Part shown: positions 1 to 6,846 of the stretch, piece by piece
Numbering within the stretch: the first letter of the stretch is position 1
Layout of the letters: every line of letters starts with the position of its first letter
DNA from: JAKFWI01 sp031398975
GTDB lineage: Bacteria; Pseudomonadota; Alphaproteobacteria; Caulobacterales; Aquidulcibacteraceae
NCBI GenBank assembly: GCA_031398975.1
Contig: JANNOI010000048.1
Location: forward strand, 1-15,416
Length of the DNA: 15,416 nt
Direction: 5' to 3'
Notes under the pieces: model-generated
Seen by the model: the letters and a program-made list of their open reading frames with translations, nothing else
The model's database searches: none
What the model was told of the DNA's origin: nothing
Program-made: the position numbers and the translations under genes

Positions 1-373
1 CGCCAAACCGGTTTTTGAGATCCGCTAGAAGCACGGGATCCGTCTCGCTGAGTACGCCATGCAGGCTGTATCTTTTCAGATCCACCAGAATATCCAGACT
101 TGCAATCCGGTGACGCCGGTCCAGGGCTATTTCATAGAGTCCGGCATGATCACCATCAGTCAGCCTGAAAATACCAACAATCGCGCGTTTACCAGCGATC
201 GCCGATGAGACATACCTCTGCAAATCCGCTTTCTTGAGCTTGAGTGTTTTGGAATTGAGCTTCCCCATCAGCGACCGGTCAGCTGTCCAGCCAACCCAAC
301 GGTCCGTGACCATGGCCGGCGTCATGAGCTGCAGCCGGTAGTTTGGTGTGAAAAGGTCAATCGTTTGTGCCAT
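1..373 (-). CDS. GNAT-family N-acetyltransferase, partial (C-terminus outside window)
   Basis: Only the first 124 codons are present; the frame runs off the left edge with no stop. The N-terminus (MAQTIDLFTPNYRLQLM) looks like the first strand of RimJ/RimL-type GNAT proteins. It is followed by a helix with WVGWTADRSLMGKLN, then strands containing AIVGIFRLTDG and YEIALDRRHRIASLDILVD. This is the usual order of the first half of a GNAT fold; the acetyl-CoA-binding loop would lie beyond the edge. The family transfers an acetyl group from acetyl-CoA to an amine; the substrate cannot be told. ATG at 373 is the most upstream start that leaves the first strand intact, but no clear Shine-Dalgarno precedes it. 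The DNA is less GC-rich (about 57% in the first line) than most of the window. It lies next to the 3' end of a tRNA gene, which fits possible acquired DNA. Confidence 0.7.
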   Translation of the reverse strand, partial: MAQTIDLFTPNYRLQLMTPAMVTDRWVGWTADRSLMGKLNSKTLKLKKADLQRYVSSAIAGKRAIVGIFRLTDGDHAGLYEIALDRRHRIASLDILVDLKRYSLHGVLSETDPVLLADLKNRFG

Positions 374-459
374 GGATTCGGAAACTGCCACAGGATGATG
401 AGAAGCGCACGCGTTTGGCGCACAAGTATCAAAATAAACCGAAACTTGCTTGATAAAAA

Positions 460-536
460 TGGCGCGCCCGAAGAGATTCGAACTCCTGACCCCCAGATTC
501 GTAGTCTGGTGCTCTATCCAGCTGAGCTACGGGCGC
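460..536 (-). tRNA. tRNA-Arg (anticodon ACG), CCA encoded
   Basis: The minus strand folds into a full cloverleaf. The 7-bp acceptor stem is GCGCCCG/CGGGCGC and the D arm is GCTC...GAGC. The anticodon stem CCAGA/TCTGG closes the loop CTACGAA, giving anticodon ACG. A 5-nt variable loop is followed by a T arm with the TTCGAAT loop. The discriminator is G (463) and CCA (460-462) is encoded. ACG, with A34 normally edited to inosine, reads CGU/CGC/CGA arginine codons. A T-run follows directly after the CCA on the minus strand (plus-strand A-run 455-459), which may help termination. Confidence 0.97.
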
Positions 537-707
537 TTTGAGGGGAGTGCTTAGCGGGGGGCGGGGGGTGGTGCAAGGGGCGGGTGGGTTTGGCGCGCGG
601 CGGGGTCCGCGTTCTGGGCCGTGCAGCCGACGCCTGCGTGCGATCCGCTCCTCCCGCGCCGGGCCTAGCCTTGCATCTTCGACCTCCGCGCAAACGCCCC
701 GGCCGCG

Positions 708-1121
708 TCAGCTTGGGGGCGGGGTCAGGCCTAGGGCCTGCAGGACGGCCGCTTGGGCGGTCATGGCGAGCAGCCAGTGGCCGCAATCGGCGAGGGCTTG
801 TCCGATCGGGGTTCCGCGATAGAGCTGGGTCGCGAGCAGGGCGGGGGCGACGAAGCCGATCCAGATCACCACCGCGCTGCCGATCGCCATGGTCCAGGCG
901 CCGGCCTCGTCGGGCGCGAGGATCAGCGCGCCGGCGAGGATGGAGGCGAGCCAGAATTCCGCCGCCGCGACCACGAGGGCGAGCCGCGCCCAGCCGCCTC
1001 GCGTCCGCCCCGCCGCCGCCGCCGGCGCGCCCGCCCCGCTCGCGTGATAGGCAAGCCCGATAGCAAGCCCGGCGACGGTCGCGGCGAGGATCGCAGGAAG
1101 ATTGAGCAGGATGTAGATCAC
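708..1121 (-). CDS. DUF1761-like small integral membrane protein
   Basis: 137 codons. There are four likely hydrophobic segments: residues about 4-24 (LLNLPAILAATVAGLAIGLAY), 47-67, 76-98 and 115-130. The third segment, reading IGFVAPALLATQLYRG, followed by a GHWLLAM stretch, resembles DUF1761 proteins, which are short membrane proteins of unknown function. The start is GTG at 1121 with GAGAAG just upstream; the nearby ATG at 1134 is out of frame and stops after five codons. It stands alone, transcribed toward the tRNA and away from the plus-strand gene at 1301. Family assignment is from sequence pattern only, and no function is implied. Confidence 0.7.
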   Translation of the reverse strand: MIYILLNLPAILAATVAGLAIGLAYHASGAGAPAAAAGRTRGGWARLALVVAAAEFWLASILAGALILAPDEAGAWTMAIGSAVVIWIGFVAPALLATQLYRGTPIGQALADCGHWLLAMTAQAAVLQALGLTPPPS

Positions 1122-1300
1122 GGAGCTTCTCGCATGCGCCAGGGCATTGGCGTTCTTTGCCGCACGGCGGGCGGAAAGTCTCCCGCCATTGCATGGGGAC
1201 GCTCCCGTCAGGGGCGACGGTAAGGGTAGCCATTGTCGCCGCCCGATCCGCCGCTGTCGCCTTGTTCCTCAACAGATTTGCAGGCTTCCCGGAGGGGGTT

Positions 1301-1837
1301 ATGACGCTTGACCATAACACGCGGAGAGATCTGGAGATTTATGCCATCCTTCGTTCCTATGCGCGGGACGAAGGAGAGCATATAAACAATCGCCTTAATT
1401 GGCTGGGCGTTTCTCAATCGGTTCTCCTGACCGCCTATGTCGCCCTTCTGGGGGCGGTGGGGAGCGACGATTTCGCGAAGCTGAAAGACAGCCTCACCGT
1501 CAATGCAGCAATCCTCGCGTTATCCGGTGCGCAGGTTTTGGCGATTGTCTTTAGCGCGCTTGCGCTAACCGGAACGGCTTTGTGTGTCTTGACCTTCGTC
1601 AACGTGGCGAGCGCATTCAAATCCGAAGAAACCATCAAAATCAAATGGCGCGAATATGTAGAAACGGTCGCCGACCCAGGAATGAAGTCCTATCTTCCGT
1701 TCCTGGCGTTCGGCTATAATCCAAAGGGCGGAAAGGCACTGCCGACGTGGCGCATCGCCGTCGCCGTCCTGCCGATCCTGTTCACCAGTCTATGGATTGT
1801 TCTGGGTGGTTTTGCGGTTCTTTTAGTCCTGGAGTAG
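1301..1837 (+). CDS. hypothetical membrane protein, lower GC than neighbours
   Basis: 178 residues, not recognised. The ATG at 1301 has a strong GGAGGGGG Shine-Dalgarno at 1291-1298; the open frame extends upstream to 1157, but that part looks like non-coding GC-rich sequence. The N-terminus is polar (MTLDHNTRRDLEIYAILRS). Likely membrane segments are around residues 37-54 (VLLTAYVALLGAVG), 67-97 (a long hydrophobic stretch, ILALSGAQVLAIVFSALAL onward) and 151-177 (WRIAVAVLPILFTSLWIVLG onward). A polar loop with KSEETIKIKWREYVET lies between the last two. GC is about 48-57% in lines counted, against about 65-73% in the operon. This suggests recent transfer or a relaxed-composition gene. It is convergent with the catabolic operon ending at 1926. 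Confidence 0.75.
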   Translation: MTLDHNTRRDLEIYAILRSYARDEGEHINNRLNWLGVSQSVLLTAYVALLGAVGSDDFAKLKDSLTVNAAILALSGAQVLAIVFSALALTGTALCVLTFVNVASAFKSEETIKIKWREYVETVADPGMKSYLPFLAFGYNPKGGKALPTWRIAVAVLPILFTSLWIVLGGFAVLLVLE

Positions 1838-1925
1838 TCGCGCAGGGGCGTTGCTGGATCTGTTGAGCGATTAGCCGCTCCAGGCCGGCCGTGACGGCAA
1901 AGCGCGCCGCTGCCAACGCTTCGCG

Positions 1926-2216
1926 CTATGTCCGCAGCGTCCAGTCCCAGCGGGAGAGGGTGTGGCGGGCGAAGAGGTCGGCTTGGGCGTAAGGATCCTT
2001 TGCCAGGAACGCCTCGGCGGCGGCGCGGGTTTCGGCCTCGAGGATCAGCAGCGTGCCGATCATTTCGCCCCCGTCATCGTTGAGGAGAGGCCCGCCGCCG
2101 ACGCAGCGGCACTCGGGGGGCGCCTCGCGGAGATAGGCGCGGTGAGCGGGGCGTAAGGCGCGGCGGTCGCGCTCGCGCCCGGGCCGGTCGAAGGCTTCGA
2201 AAACCCAGAAGGCCAT
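1926..2216 (-). CDS. YciI-like protein (HapI-type), last gene of the operon
   Basis: 96 residues. The pattern is that of YciI/YCII-domain proteins: an N-terminal strand (MAFWVFEAFDRPG), an R-x4-RPAHRAYL helix, a GGPLLNDDG turn, GTLLILEAETRAAAEAFLAKDPY and a C-terminal LSRWDWTLR strand. YciI proteins are small ferredoxin-like-fold dimers of poorly known role, often beside aromatic-degradation enzymes. As I recall, hydroquinone (hap) clusters carry one. The ATG (2216) overlaps the stop of the Rieske gene as TAATG, so translation is probably coupled. The stop is TAG at 1926-1928. The wider frame open to 2576 is an antisense-like extension inside the Rieske gene. No convincing terminator hairpin with a T-run was seen in 1838-1925. 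Confidence 0.85.
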   Translation of the reverse strand: MAFWVFEAFDRPGRERDRRALRPAHRAYLREAPPECRCVGGGPLLNDDGGEMIGTLLILEAETRAAAEAFLAKDPYAQADLFARHTLSRWDWTLRT

Positions 2217-2626
2217 TATGACACCTCGATCATGCCGTCGTCGCGCACCCGTAGCGGGATCGGCGTCAGGCGCGCGCCGGCGGACGCCCCGGAGACGCAC
2301 AGCCCGTCCTCCCAGCGGAAGAGCGCGAAATGGCGCCGGCACATCAGGTGCGCGCCGTCGCTGGAGAGGAATTCGTCCGGCCGGTGGTTGAGGGGCATGG
2401 AGGCGTGCGGGCAGCGGTTCACATAGCCGAGCACGCGCGCCCCGCGGCGCAGCGCGATCATCCGGAAGGGCGTGCGCCCGACGCCGAACACGAATTCGCG
2501 CGCCCCGGGATCGGCGATCTCCGAACGCACGCACAAGGCCTGCCCGCGCGCGGGCGCGTCGGGCGCGGCGCGCCAATCCTCGGGAGAGGGCGCGGGCGCG
2601 GGAGGGGGCCCGGGCGGGCGGCTCAC
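2216..2626 (-). CDS. small Rieske [2Fe-2S] ferredoxin-like protein (HapH-type)
   Basis: 136 residues. The Rieske cluster motif is complete: C72-P-H74 and C96-R-R-H99, separated by 21 residues, binding one iron through two Cys and the other through two His. There is no dioxygenase catalytic domain, so it is a stand-alone electron carrier. The first 25 residues are Pro/Ala-rich and probably disordered. There is no signal peptide, so it should be cytoplasmic. It starts with GTG at 2626, overlapping the stop of the intradiol dioxygenase gene as GTGA. Its place directly after a ring-cleavage enzyme suggests a redox partner or a reductant that keeps an Fe(II) dioxygenase active; that role is inferred. 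No ferredoxin reductase gene is present in the window. Confidence 0.88.
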   Translation of the reverse strand: MSRPPGPPPAPAPSPEDWRAAPDAPARGQALCVRSEIADPGAREFVFGVGRTPFRMIALRRGARVLGYVNRCPHASMPLNHRPDEFLSSDGAHLMCRRHFALFRWEDGLCVSGASAGARLTPIPLRVRDDGMIEVS

Positions 2627-3447
2627 GTCTTGTCGCGCAGGCCGAAATCGAAATGGATCTCGGCCCGGCCGGGGCCGGTGGGGACCGGGCGCTGAATCAG
2701 CGAGCCCTTTACGCCGAACACCGCATCGCTCTCGAGATAGGGATCCTCGTCGATGAAGAGGTGGGTCACGAGGCGGTTCATGCCGGGGGCGGCGATCATG
2801 AAATGCACGTGGGCGGGGCGGTAGGGGTGGCGGCCTTGCGCGGCCAGCATCGCGCCGACCGGGCCGTCCGACGGGATCGGGTAAGAATGGGGCAGTACGG
2901 TCTCGAAGCGGTAGGCGCCGTCGGGCCCGGTCAGGAAGGCGCCGCGCAGATGGCCAGGCGGGATCGAGGGGTCCTGCACGTCATAGAGGCCCTCCGGCGT
3001 CGTCTGCCACACGTCGAGGCGCGCGCCCGCGATCGGATTTCCCGCCCCGTCCCGCACGGCGCCGTGCAGCGTCAGCGTGGTCCCCGGCTCGGGACGCTCG
3101 AGCACGGAGGCCCCAATCTCGCGCAGTTTCTGGCCCGCCACGAAGAAGGGGCCCAGCACAGTGGTGTCGGTCAGGCCTTCGCCGGCGGCGTGGTTCAGCA
3201 GGTCCACCAGCATGGTCGCGCCCAACGTGTCGGACAGGAGGATGAATTCCTGGCGCTTGTCGTCGCACATCTGGCCGGTGCGGGTCAGGAACTGGATCCC
3301 GGCAAACCATTCCGCCTCGCTGGGGCGGGTCTCGACGAGGAAGGCGTGGAGGTGGCGGATAAGGCTCTCGCTTACCGCCTTGACGCGGGGATCGGGGCAG
3401 CCCTCCAGGCGCGACAGGACGGAGCGGGTGAAGTCTTGCGGGGTCAT
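2623..3447 (-). CDS. intradiol ring-cleavage dioxygenase, probable hydroxyquinol 1,2-dioxygenase (HapG-type)
   Basis: 274 residues. An N-terminal helical dimerisation domain (about 1-95) is followed by the beta-sandwich catalytic domain, with TVLGPFF at 96-102. The non-haem Fe(III) ligands fit Tyr155 (GLYDVQ), Tyr189 (HSYPIP), His213 and His215 (RPAHVHF). Spacing matches the catechol/hydroxyquinol 1,2-dioxygenase family (PF00775). The GRHPYRPAHVHFM and DEDPYLESDAVFGVK stretches look most like hydroxyquinol 1,2-dioxygenases, which turn 1,2,4-trihydroxybenzene into maleylacetate. Catechol or chlorocatechol as substrate is not excluded. ATG at 3447 has AGGAGGG at good spacing and overlaps the livM stop as ATGA. 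The frame upstream to 3525 lies within livM and is not expected to be translated. Cytoplasmic. Confidence 0.9.
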   Translation of the reverse strand: MTPQDFTRSVLSRLEGCPDPRVKAVSESLIRHLHAFLVETRPSEAEWFAGIQFLTRTGQMCDDKRQEFILLSDTLGATMLVDLLNHAAGEGLTDTTVLGPFFVAGQKLREIGASVLERPEPGTTLTLHGAVRDGAGNPIAGARLDVWQTTPEGLYDVQDPSIPPGHLRGAFLTGPDGAYRFETVLPHSYPIPSDGPVGAMLAAQGRHPYRPAHVHFMIAAPGMNRLVTHLFIDEDPYLESDAVFGVKGSLIQRPVPTGPGRAEIHFDFGLRDKT

Positions 3448-4520
3448 GGGGAGCCCTCCTGGCGGGACAGAACGCGGCGAAGCGGAAAGAGGCGCAAGGG
3501 GAAGCGGTCCGTGATCAGCCCCCACAGGCCGCGCGGCGCCTTCAGCATCACCGCGATCGCCGCTGCGCCCAGGATCACGAGATACCAGGCGCCGAGATCG
3601 GCCATGAATTCCCGCAATAGGAAAAACACGAGCACGCCTACGATCGGGCCCTCGATGGAGCCTACGCCCCCGATCACCACGATGAAGATCACGAACGCGG
3701 TCCAGTCCTGGACGCTGAACGCCGCCGCGGGCGAGATACGGAGCTTCTGCAGGAACAACAGCGCCCCCGCGCAGCCTGCGCCGAACGCAGCGATCAGCCA
3801 GACGCTGAATTTCAGCCGCTGGGTGTCCACCCCGAGGCTGGCCGCTGCGGCCTCGGAATCACGCACCGCCATCAGCGCGAGCCCGGTATTGCGGCGCAAC
3901 ACCGCGTAGACGAGCGCGACGGAGCCCACGCCCAGCAGCAGCGCGGCGTAATAGATAATGGCGTCGCGGGTTACCGCGTCGGCGGCGATGGCGCGCACCA
4001 GCGCCGGGGGCAGGCTCAAGCCCGAACCGCCTCCGAGCGTTGTGCTTTGCGCCACCCCGAGGCGGAACACCTCCGCCACCACCCACGCCCCGATCGCGAA
4101 ATAGGCCCCGCTCAGCCGGAACAGCACCAGCCCGGCGGGCGCCGCTAGCGCCGCCGCCAGGAGCCCCGCCAGCGGGATCGCCAGCAGGGGTGGAACGCCG
4201 CCCCAGATCGACAGCGCAAACAGGGCATAGCCTCCAACGCCGACCCAAGCCTGCTGGCCGATCGAGACGAGCCCCGCATAGCCCGCCATCAGATTCCACA
4301 TCTGCGCCAGCGCGAGATAGGCGAGGATCTCCACCATCAGCCGCATCGAGGCGCGTCCGGCCCAGAGGGGCGCGCTGAGGGCCGCCAGCGCCAGCGCCAC
4401 GCCCAGCACAGCGAGGATGCGCACCTGGGGAGCGGGAATGGCGACGCGCCAGGCTTGCGCTTGCGGCTGCGCCTGCGCCGGGGCGGCGGGCGGTGGCGCT
4501 GGGGCGGCTTCGGCGGTCAC
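3444..4520 (-). CDS. livM: branched-chain-amino-acid-type ABC transporter permease (LivM family)
   Basis: 358 residues. GTG at 4520 overlaps the livH stop as GTGA, which decides the start. A Pro/Ala/Gln-rich cytoplasmic tail (residues 1-25) precedes about ten hydrophobic segments. Typical LivM stretches are present: AQMWNLMAGYAGLVSIGQQAWVGVGGY (about 77-104) near the start of the pore domain, AYFAIGAWVVAEVFRL, and the ATPase-contact EAA-like loop around NTGLALMAVRDSEAAAASLGVD. A GGVGSIEGPIVG stretch lies near the C-terminus. It forms the inner-membrane channel together with LivH. The liv label describes the family only; substrates of such importers include aromatic acids and amides as well as amino acids. 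Placement in a hydroquinone operon points to an aromatic substrate. Its stop overlaps the next gene as ATGA. Confidence 0.93.
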   Translation of the reverse strand: MTAEAAPAPPPAAPAQAQPQAQAWRVAIPAPQVRILAVLGVALALAALSAPLWAGRASMRLMVEILAYLALAQMWNLMAGYAGLVSIGQQAWVGVGGYALFALSIWGGVPPLLAIPLAGLLAAALAAPAGLVLFRLSGAYFAIGAWVVAEVFRLGVAQSTTLGGGSGLSLPPALVRAIAADAVTRDAIIYYAALLLGVGSVALVYAVLRRNTGLALMAVRDSEAAAASLGVDTQRLKFSVWLIAAFGAGCAGALLFLQKLRISPAAAFSVQDWTAFVIFIVVIGGVGSIEGPIVGVLVFFLLREFMADLGAWYLVILGAAAIAVMLKAPRGLWGLITDRFPLRLFPLRRVLSRQEGSP

Positions 4521-5386
4521 GTCAGCGTCCTCGGAAAAAGCCCCTGGGGCCGCAGCGCCAGGATCAGCAGAAAGGCCAAGTGTCCCGCCAGCACCTGATA
4601 GCCCGGATCGATCGCGGCCCCGATTGTCTGGGCCAGGCCTAGCAGCACCCCGCCCGCAAGCGTGCCCCACAGGCTGCCCAAGCCCCCGATAATCACGGCC
4701 TCGAATGCGTACAGCAGGCGCGAGGGGCCGATGCTTGGATCAAAATTGGTCCGCACCGCCAGCAGCACGCCCGCCAGCCCCGCGATCGCCAGCGCGAGGC
4801 CCATGGCGAGGCCGTTGACGTGGGCGTTGTCCACCCCCATCAGCCGCACGGTGTCGCGGTCGTCGGAGGTGGCGCGAAACACCCGGCCGAGATCGGTCCG
4901 GTAGAGGAACGCCTGCAGGCCGCCCACCACCAGCAGCGCCACCAGAAACACGAGCAGCGGGAACACCCCCACGGAAAGCCCGGGCGCAAGATCGAAGCTC
5001 GCCGTTTCCATCGGGCCCGCCTGCAGGCGGCGGCTGTCGGCGGAGAACATCTCCTGCAGTCCGTTCTGCGCCACGATCGACAGCCCGAACGTGACCAGCA
5101 ACGGGGGCAGGGCGTCGGCTCCCAGGGTGCGGTTCAGCAGCCCGCGTTGCAGCGCATACCCCAAAAGCGCCATCGCTGGGACTACCGCGAGGATCGACCA
5201 AAGCGGCCCAAGCCCCGTGGCCTGGACGAAAACAAGCCCCATGAACGCCGCCGCCACGATGAAATCGCCGTGTGCGAGATTGACCAGCCGCATGACCCCG
5301 AAGATCAGCGATAGCCCCGTGGCGAACAGCGCATAGAGGCCGCCCAGCAGCACCCCTTGCACCAGGATGTTGAGAAGATCGCTCAT
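4517..5386 (-). CDS. livH: branched-chain-amino-acid-type ABC transporter permease (LivH family)
   Basis: 289 residues, the usual length for LivH. The N-terminus ILVQGVLLGGLYALFATGLS, then LIFGVMRLVNLAHGDFIVAA, is a family hallmark. About eight hydrophobic segments follow. The cytoplasmic loop FRATSDDRDTVRLMGVD (about 181-197) is the coupling helix that contacts the ATPases. AVIIGGLGSLWGTLAGGVLLG lies near residues 235-255, and the protein ends in LRPQGLFPRTLT. ATG at 5386 overlaps the livF stop as ATGA. It partners with LivM as the heterodimeric translocation pore in the inner membrane. The substrate is not readable from the permease alone. Confidence 0.95.
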   Translation of the reverse strand: MSDLLNILVQGVLLGGLYALFATGLSLIFGVMRLVNLAHGDFIVAAAFMGLVFVQATGLGPLWSILAVVPAMALLGYALQRGLLNRTLGADALPPLLVTFGLSIVAQNGLQEMFSADSRRLQAGPMETASFDLAPGLSVGVFPLLVFLVALLVVGGLQAFLYRTDLGRVFRATSDDRDTVRLMGVDNAHVNGLAMGLALAIAGLAGVLLAVRTNFDPSIGPSRLLYAFEAVIIGGLGSLWGTLAGGVLLGLAQTIGAAIDPGYQVLAGHLAFLLILALRPQGLFPRTLT

Positions 5387-6087
5387 GCGGCTTTCCCGAA
5401 ATAGGCGGCGGTGATGGCTTCGCGCGAGAGGTCGCCCGGGCGCCCCGACAGGCTGACGCGCCCCTCCTGGAAACAATAAACCGCTTCGCTCGCCGCCAAC
5501 GCCTGGCCCAGATCCTGCTCCACCAGCACGATCGCTGCGCCCTCGGCCACGATCTGGGGCAGGGCGGAATAGAGGTCGCGGATCACAACGGGCGCGAGGC
5601 CTAGGCTGATCTCGTCACACAGCAAAAGCTCCGGATTGCTCATCAGAGCCCGCCCCAGACACACCATCTGCTGCTGGCCCCCGGAGAGCGAGGTCGCGGG
5701 CGCACGGCGTTTCTCGCCGAGGATCGGGAAGAGCGCATAGACGCGTGCGAGGTCCCACGGACCCTTGCGCTTGACGAGGCCCCCGAGACGCAGATTCTCC
5801 TCCACCGAGAGCGAGGGGAAAAGCTTGCGCCCCTCCGGCGCCATCGCCACGCCGCGCCGCACCAGCGCCTCCGCCGCATGTCCCGCGACGTTCTCCCCAT
5901 GGAGGCGCACCGCCCCCGCGCGCGGGGCTATCATGCCGGTCACGGCGCGCAGGAAGGTGGATTTGCCGGCCCCGTTGGCGCCGATAATGGCCACGACCTG
6001 GCCGGGCGCCACCGCGAAATCAATGCCGAACAGCGCCTGGAAGTCTCCGTAGCCCGCCGTCAGCGCCTCCGTCTCCAGCACGTTCAT
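5383..6087 (-). CDS. livF: ABC transporter ATP-binding protein (LivF family)
   Basis: 234 residues, normal for LivF. Walker A is GANGAGKST (36-44), the ABC signature is LSGGQ (134-138) and Walker B is LLLCDE (154-159). The VEQD at 189-192 matches the EQN-type H-loop position typical of LivF proteins. APEGRKLFPSLSVEENL (83-99) is also characteristic. Peripheral on the cytoplasmic face, it should hydrolyse ATP together with the LivG-type subunit. ATG at 6087 overlaps the livG stop as ATGA, and its own stop overlaps livH the same way. Walker A, signature and Walker B are intact, so it is expected to be active. Confidence 0.95.
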   Translation of the reverse strand: MNVLETEALTAGYGDFQALFGIDFAVAPGQVVAIIGANGAGKSTFLRAVTGMIAPRAGAVRLHGENVAGHAAEALVRRGVAMAPEGRKLFPSLSVEENLRLGGLVKRKGPWDLARVYALFPILGEKRRAPATSLSGGQQQMVCLGRALMSNPELLLCDEISLGLAPVVIRDLYSALPQIVAEGAAIVLVEQDLGQALAASEAVYCFQEGRVSLSGRPGDLSREAITAAYFGKAA

Positions 6088-6812
6088 GGGCTTTGCGTCC
6101 CCAGATAGATCTCGCGCACGTCCGCGCGGCCCATGATCTGCGTCGCAGGGCCATCGGCGATCACGCGTCCGAAGTTCAGCACGATCAGCCGCTCGGCCAC
6201 GCCCATCAGGGCGTGCAGCACATGCTCCACCCAGATCAGCGTCACCCCCGTCGCGCGCACCGCGCCGATCACCTCCACCAATTGCTGGCATTCCCCTTCC
6301 GTAAGGCCGCCCGCGATCTCATCGAGCAGCAGCAAAGTCGGGCCCGCCGCCAGCGCCCGCGCCAGTTCGAGGCGCTTGCGCTCGAGCAAAGTCAGCTCGC
6401 CTGCGCGCCGGTCAGCCTTGGCCATCAGGCCCGTGCGGGTCAGCACGTCGGCGCAGCGGTCGCCGGCCTCGGCGGTGGGATTGGCCCCGAACGCGGCGCC
6501 CACGAGCAAATTCTCAAACACCGTCATCGCGGCGAAAGGGGCGGGGATCTGGTGCGAGCGGGCGATGCCCAGCCGGCAGCGGGCATGGGGGGCAAGTCTG
6601 GTGATGTCGCGCCCGGCGAAACGCACGCTGCCGCCATCGGCCCGCACCGAGCCCGCGATCAAGCCGAACAGCGTCGTCTTGCCCGCGCCATTGGGCCCAA
6701 GGATGCCCACCGCTTCGCCCGGCGCCACCTGGAGGGTGACGCCGGACGTGACTTTGAGCGCCCCATAGGCCTTTTCCAGGCCGTCAAGGACGAGGAGCGG
6801 CTCACCTGACAT
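6084..6812 (-). CDS. livG: ABC transporter ATP-binding protein (LivG family) with atypical signature
   Basis: 242 residues. Walker A is GPNGAGKTT (39-47), Walker B is LLLLDE (160-165) and the H-loop is WVEH (His197). A LivG-like IARSHQIPAPFAAMTVFENLLVGA stretch is present (83-106, quoted in part). The signature position reads LTLLERKRLELARAL (140-154): LTLLE stands where LSGGQ or LSYGE is usual, so the conserved Gly is missing. Subsets of LivG proteins have drifted signatures, so the gene need not be inactive. It starts 34 bp after the solute-binding-protein gene. The Shine-Dalgarno before ATG 6812 is weak, which may lower ATPase synthesis relative to the binding protein. It begins the chain of six overlapping junctions. 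Confidence 0.93.
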   Translation of the reverse strand: MSGEPLLVLDGLEKAYGALKVTSGVTLQVAPGEAVGILGPNGAGKTTLFGLIAGSVRADGGSVRFAGRDITRLAPHARCRLGIARSHQIPAPFAAMTVFENLLVGAAFGANPTAEAGDRCADVLTRTGLMAKADRRAGELTLLERKRLELARALAAGPTLLLLDEIAGGLTEGECQQLVEVIGAVRATGVTLIWVEHVLHALMGVAERLIVLNFGRVIADGPATQIMGRADVREIYLGTQSP

Positions 6813-6846
6813 CGGCGGTCGCGCCCATGATCATCAGGTCCCCATG

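Noticed and set aside
1166..1187. GGCGGG/CCCGCC inverted repeat in the gap upstream of 1301
   Set aside because: Six-bp GC stem with a 10-nt loop and no T-run; expected by chance in such GC-rich sequence.
1157..1300. Upstream extension of the plus-strand ORF that begins at 1301
   Set aside because: The extension has GC-rich non-coding character, while a strong GGAGGGGG precedes ATG 1301.
514..1320. Minus-strand frame of 268 codons spanning the DUF1761-like gene region
   Set aside because: Arg/Pro-rich translation overlapping the tRNA and a credible membrane-protein gene in another frame.
1838..1925. Possible bidirectional terminator between the convergent genes (GAGCG/CGCTC at 1865-1880)
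   Set aside because: Only a 5-bp stem without a T-run on either strand; not enough to call.
2653..3909. Long open frame on the plus strand (418 codons) opposite the intradiol dioxygenase and livM
   Set aside because: Its translation is rich in Arg/Gly/Ala/His with no family pattern and it lies antisense to two clear genes; high-GC third positions create such frames.
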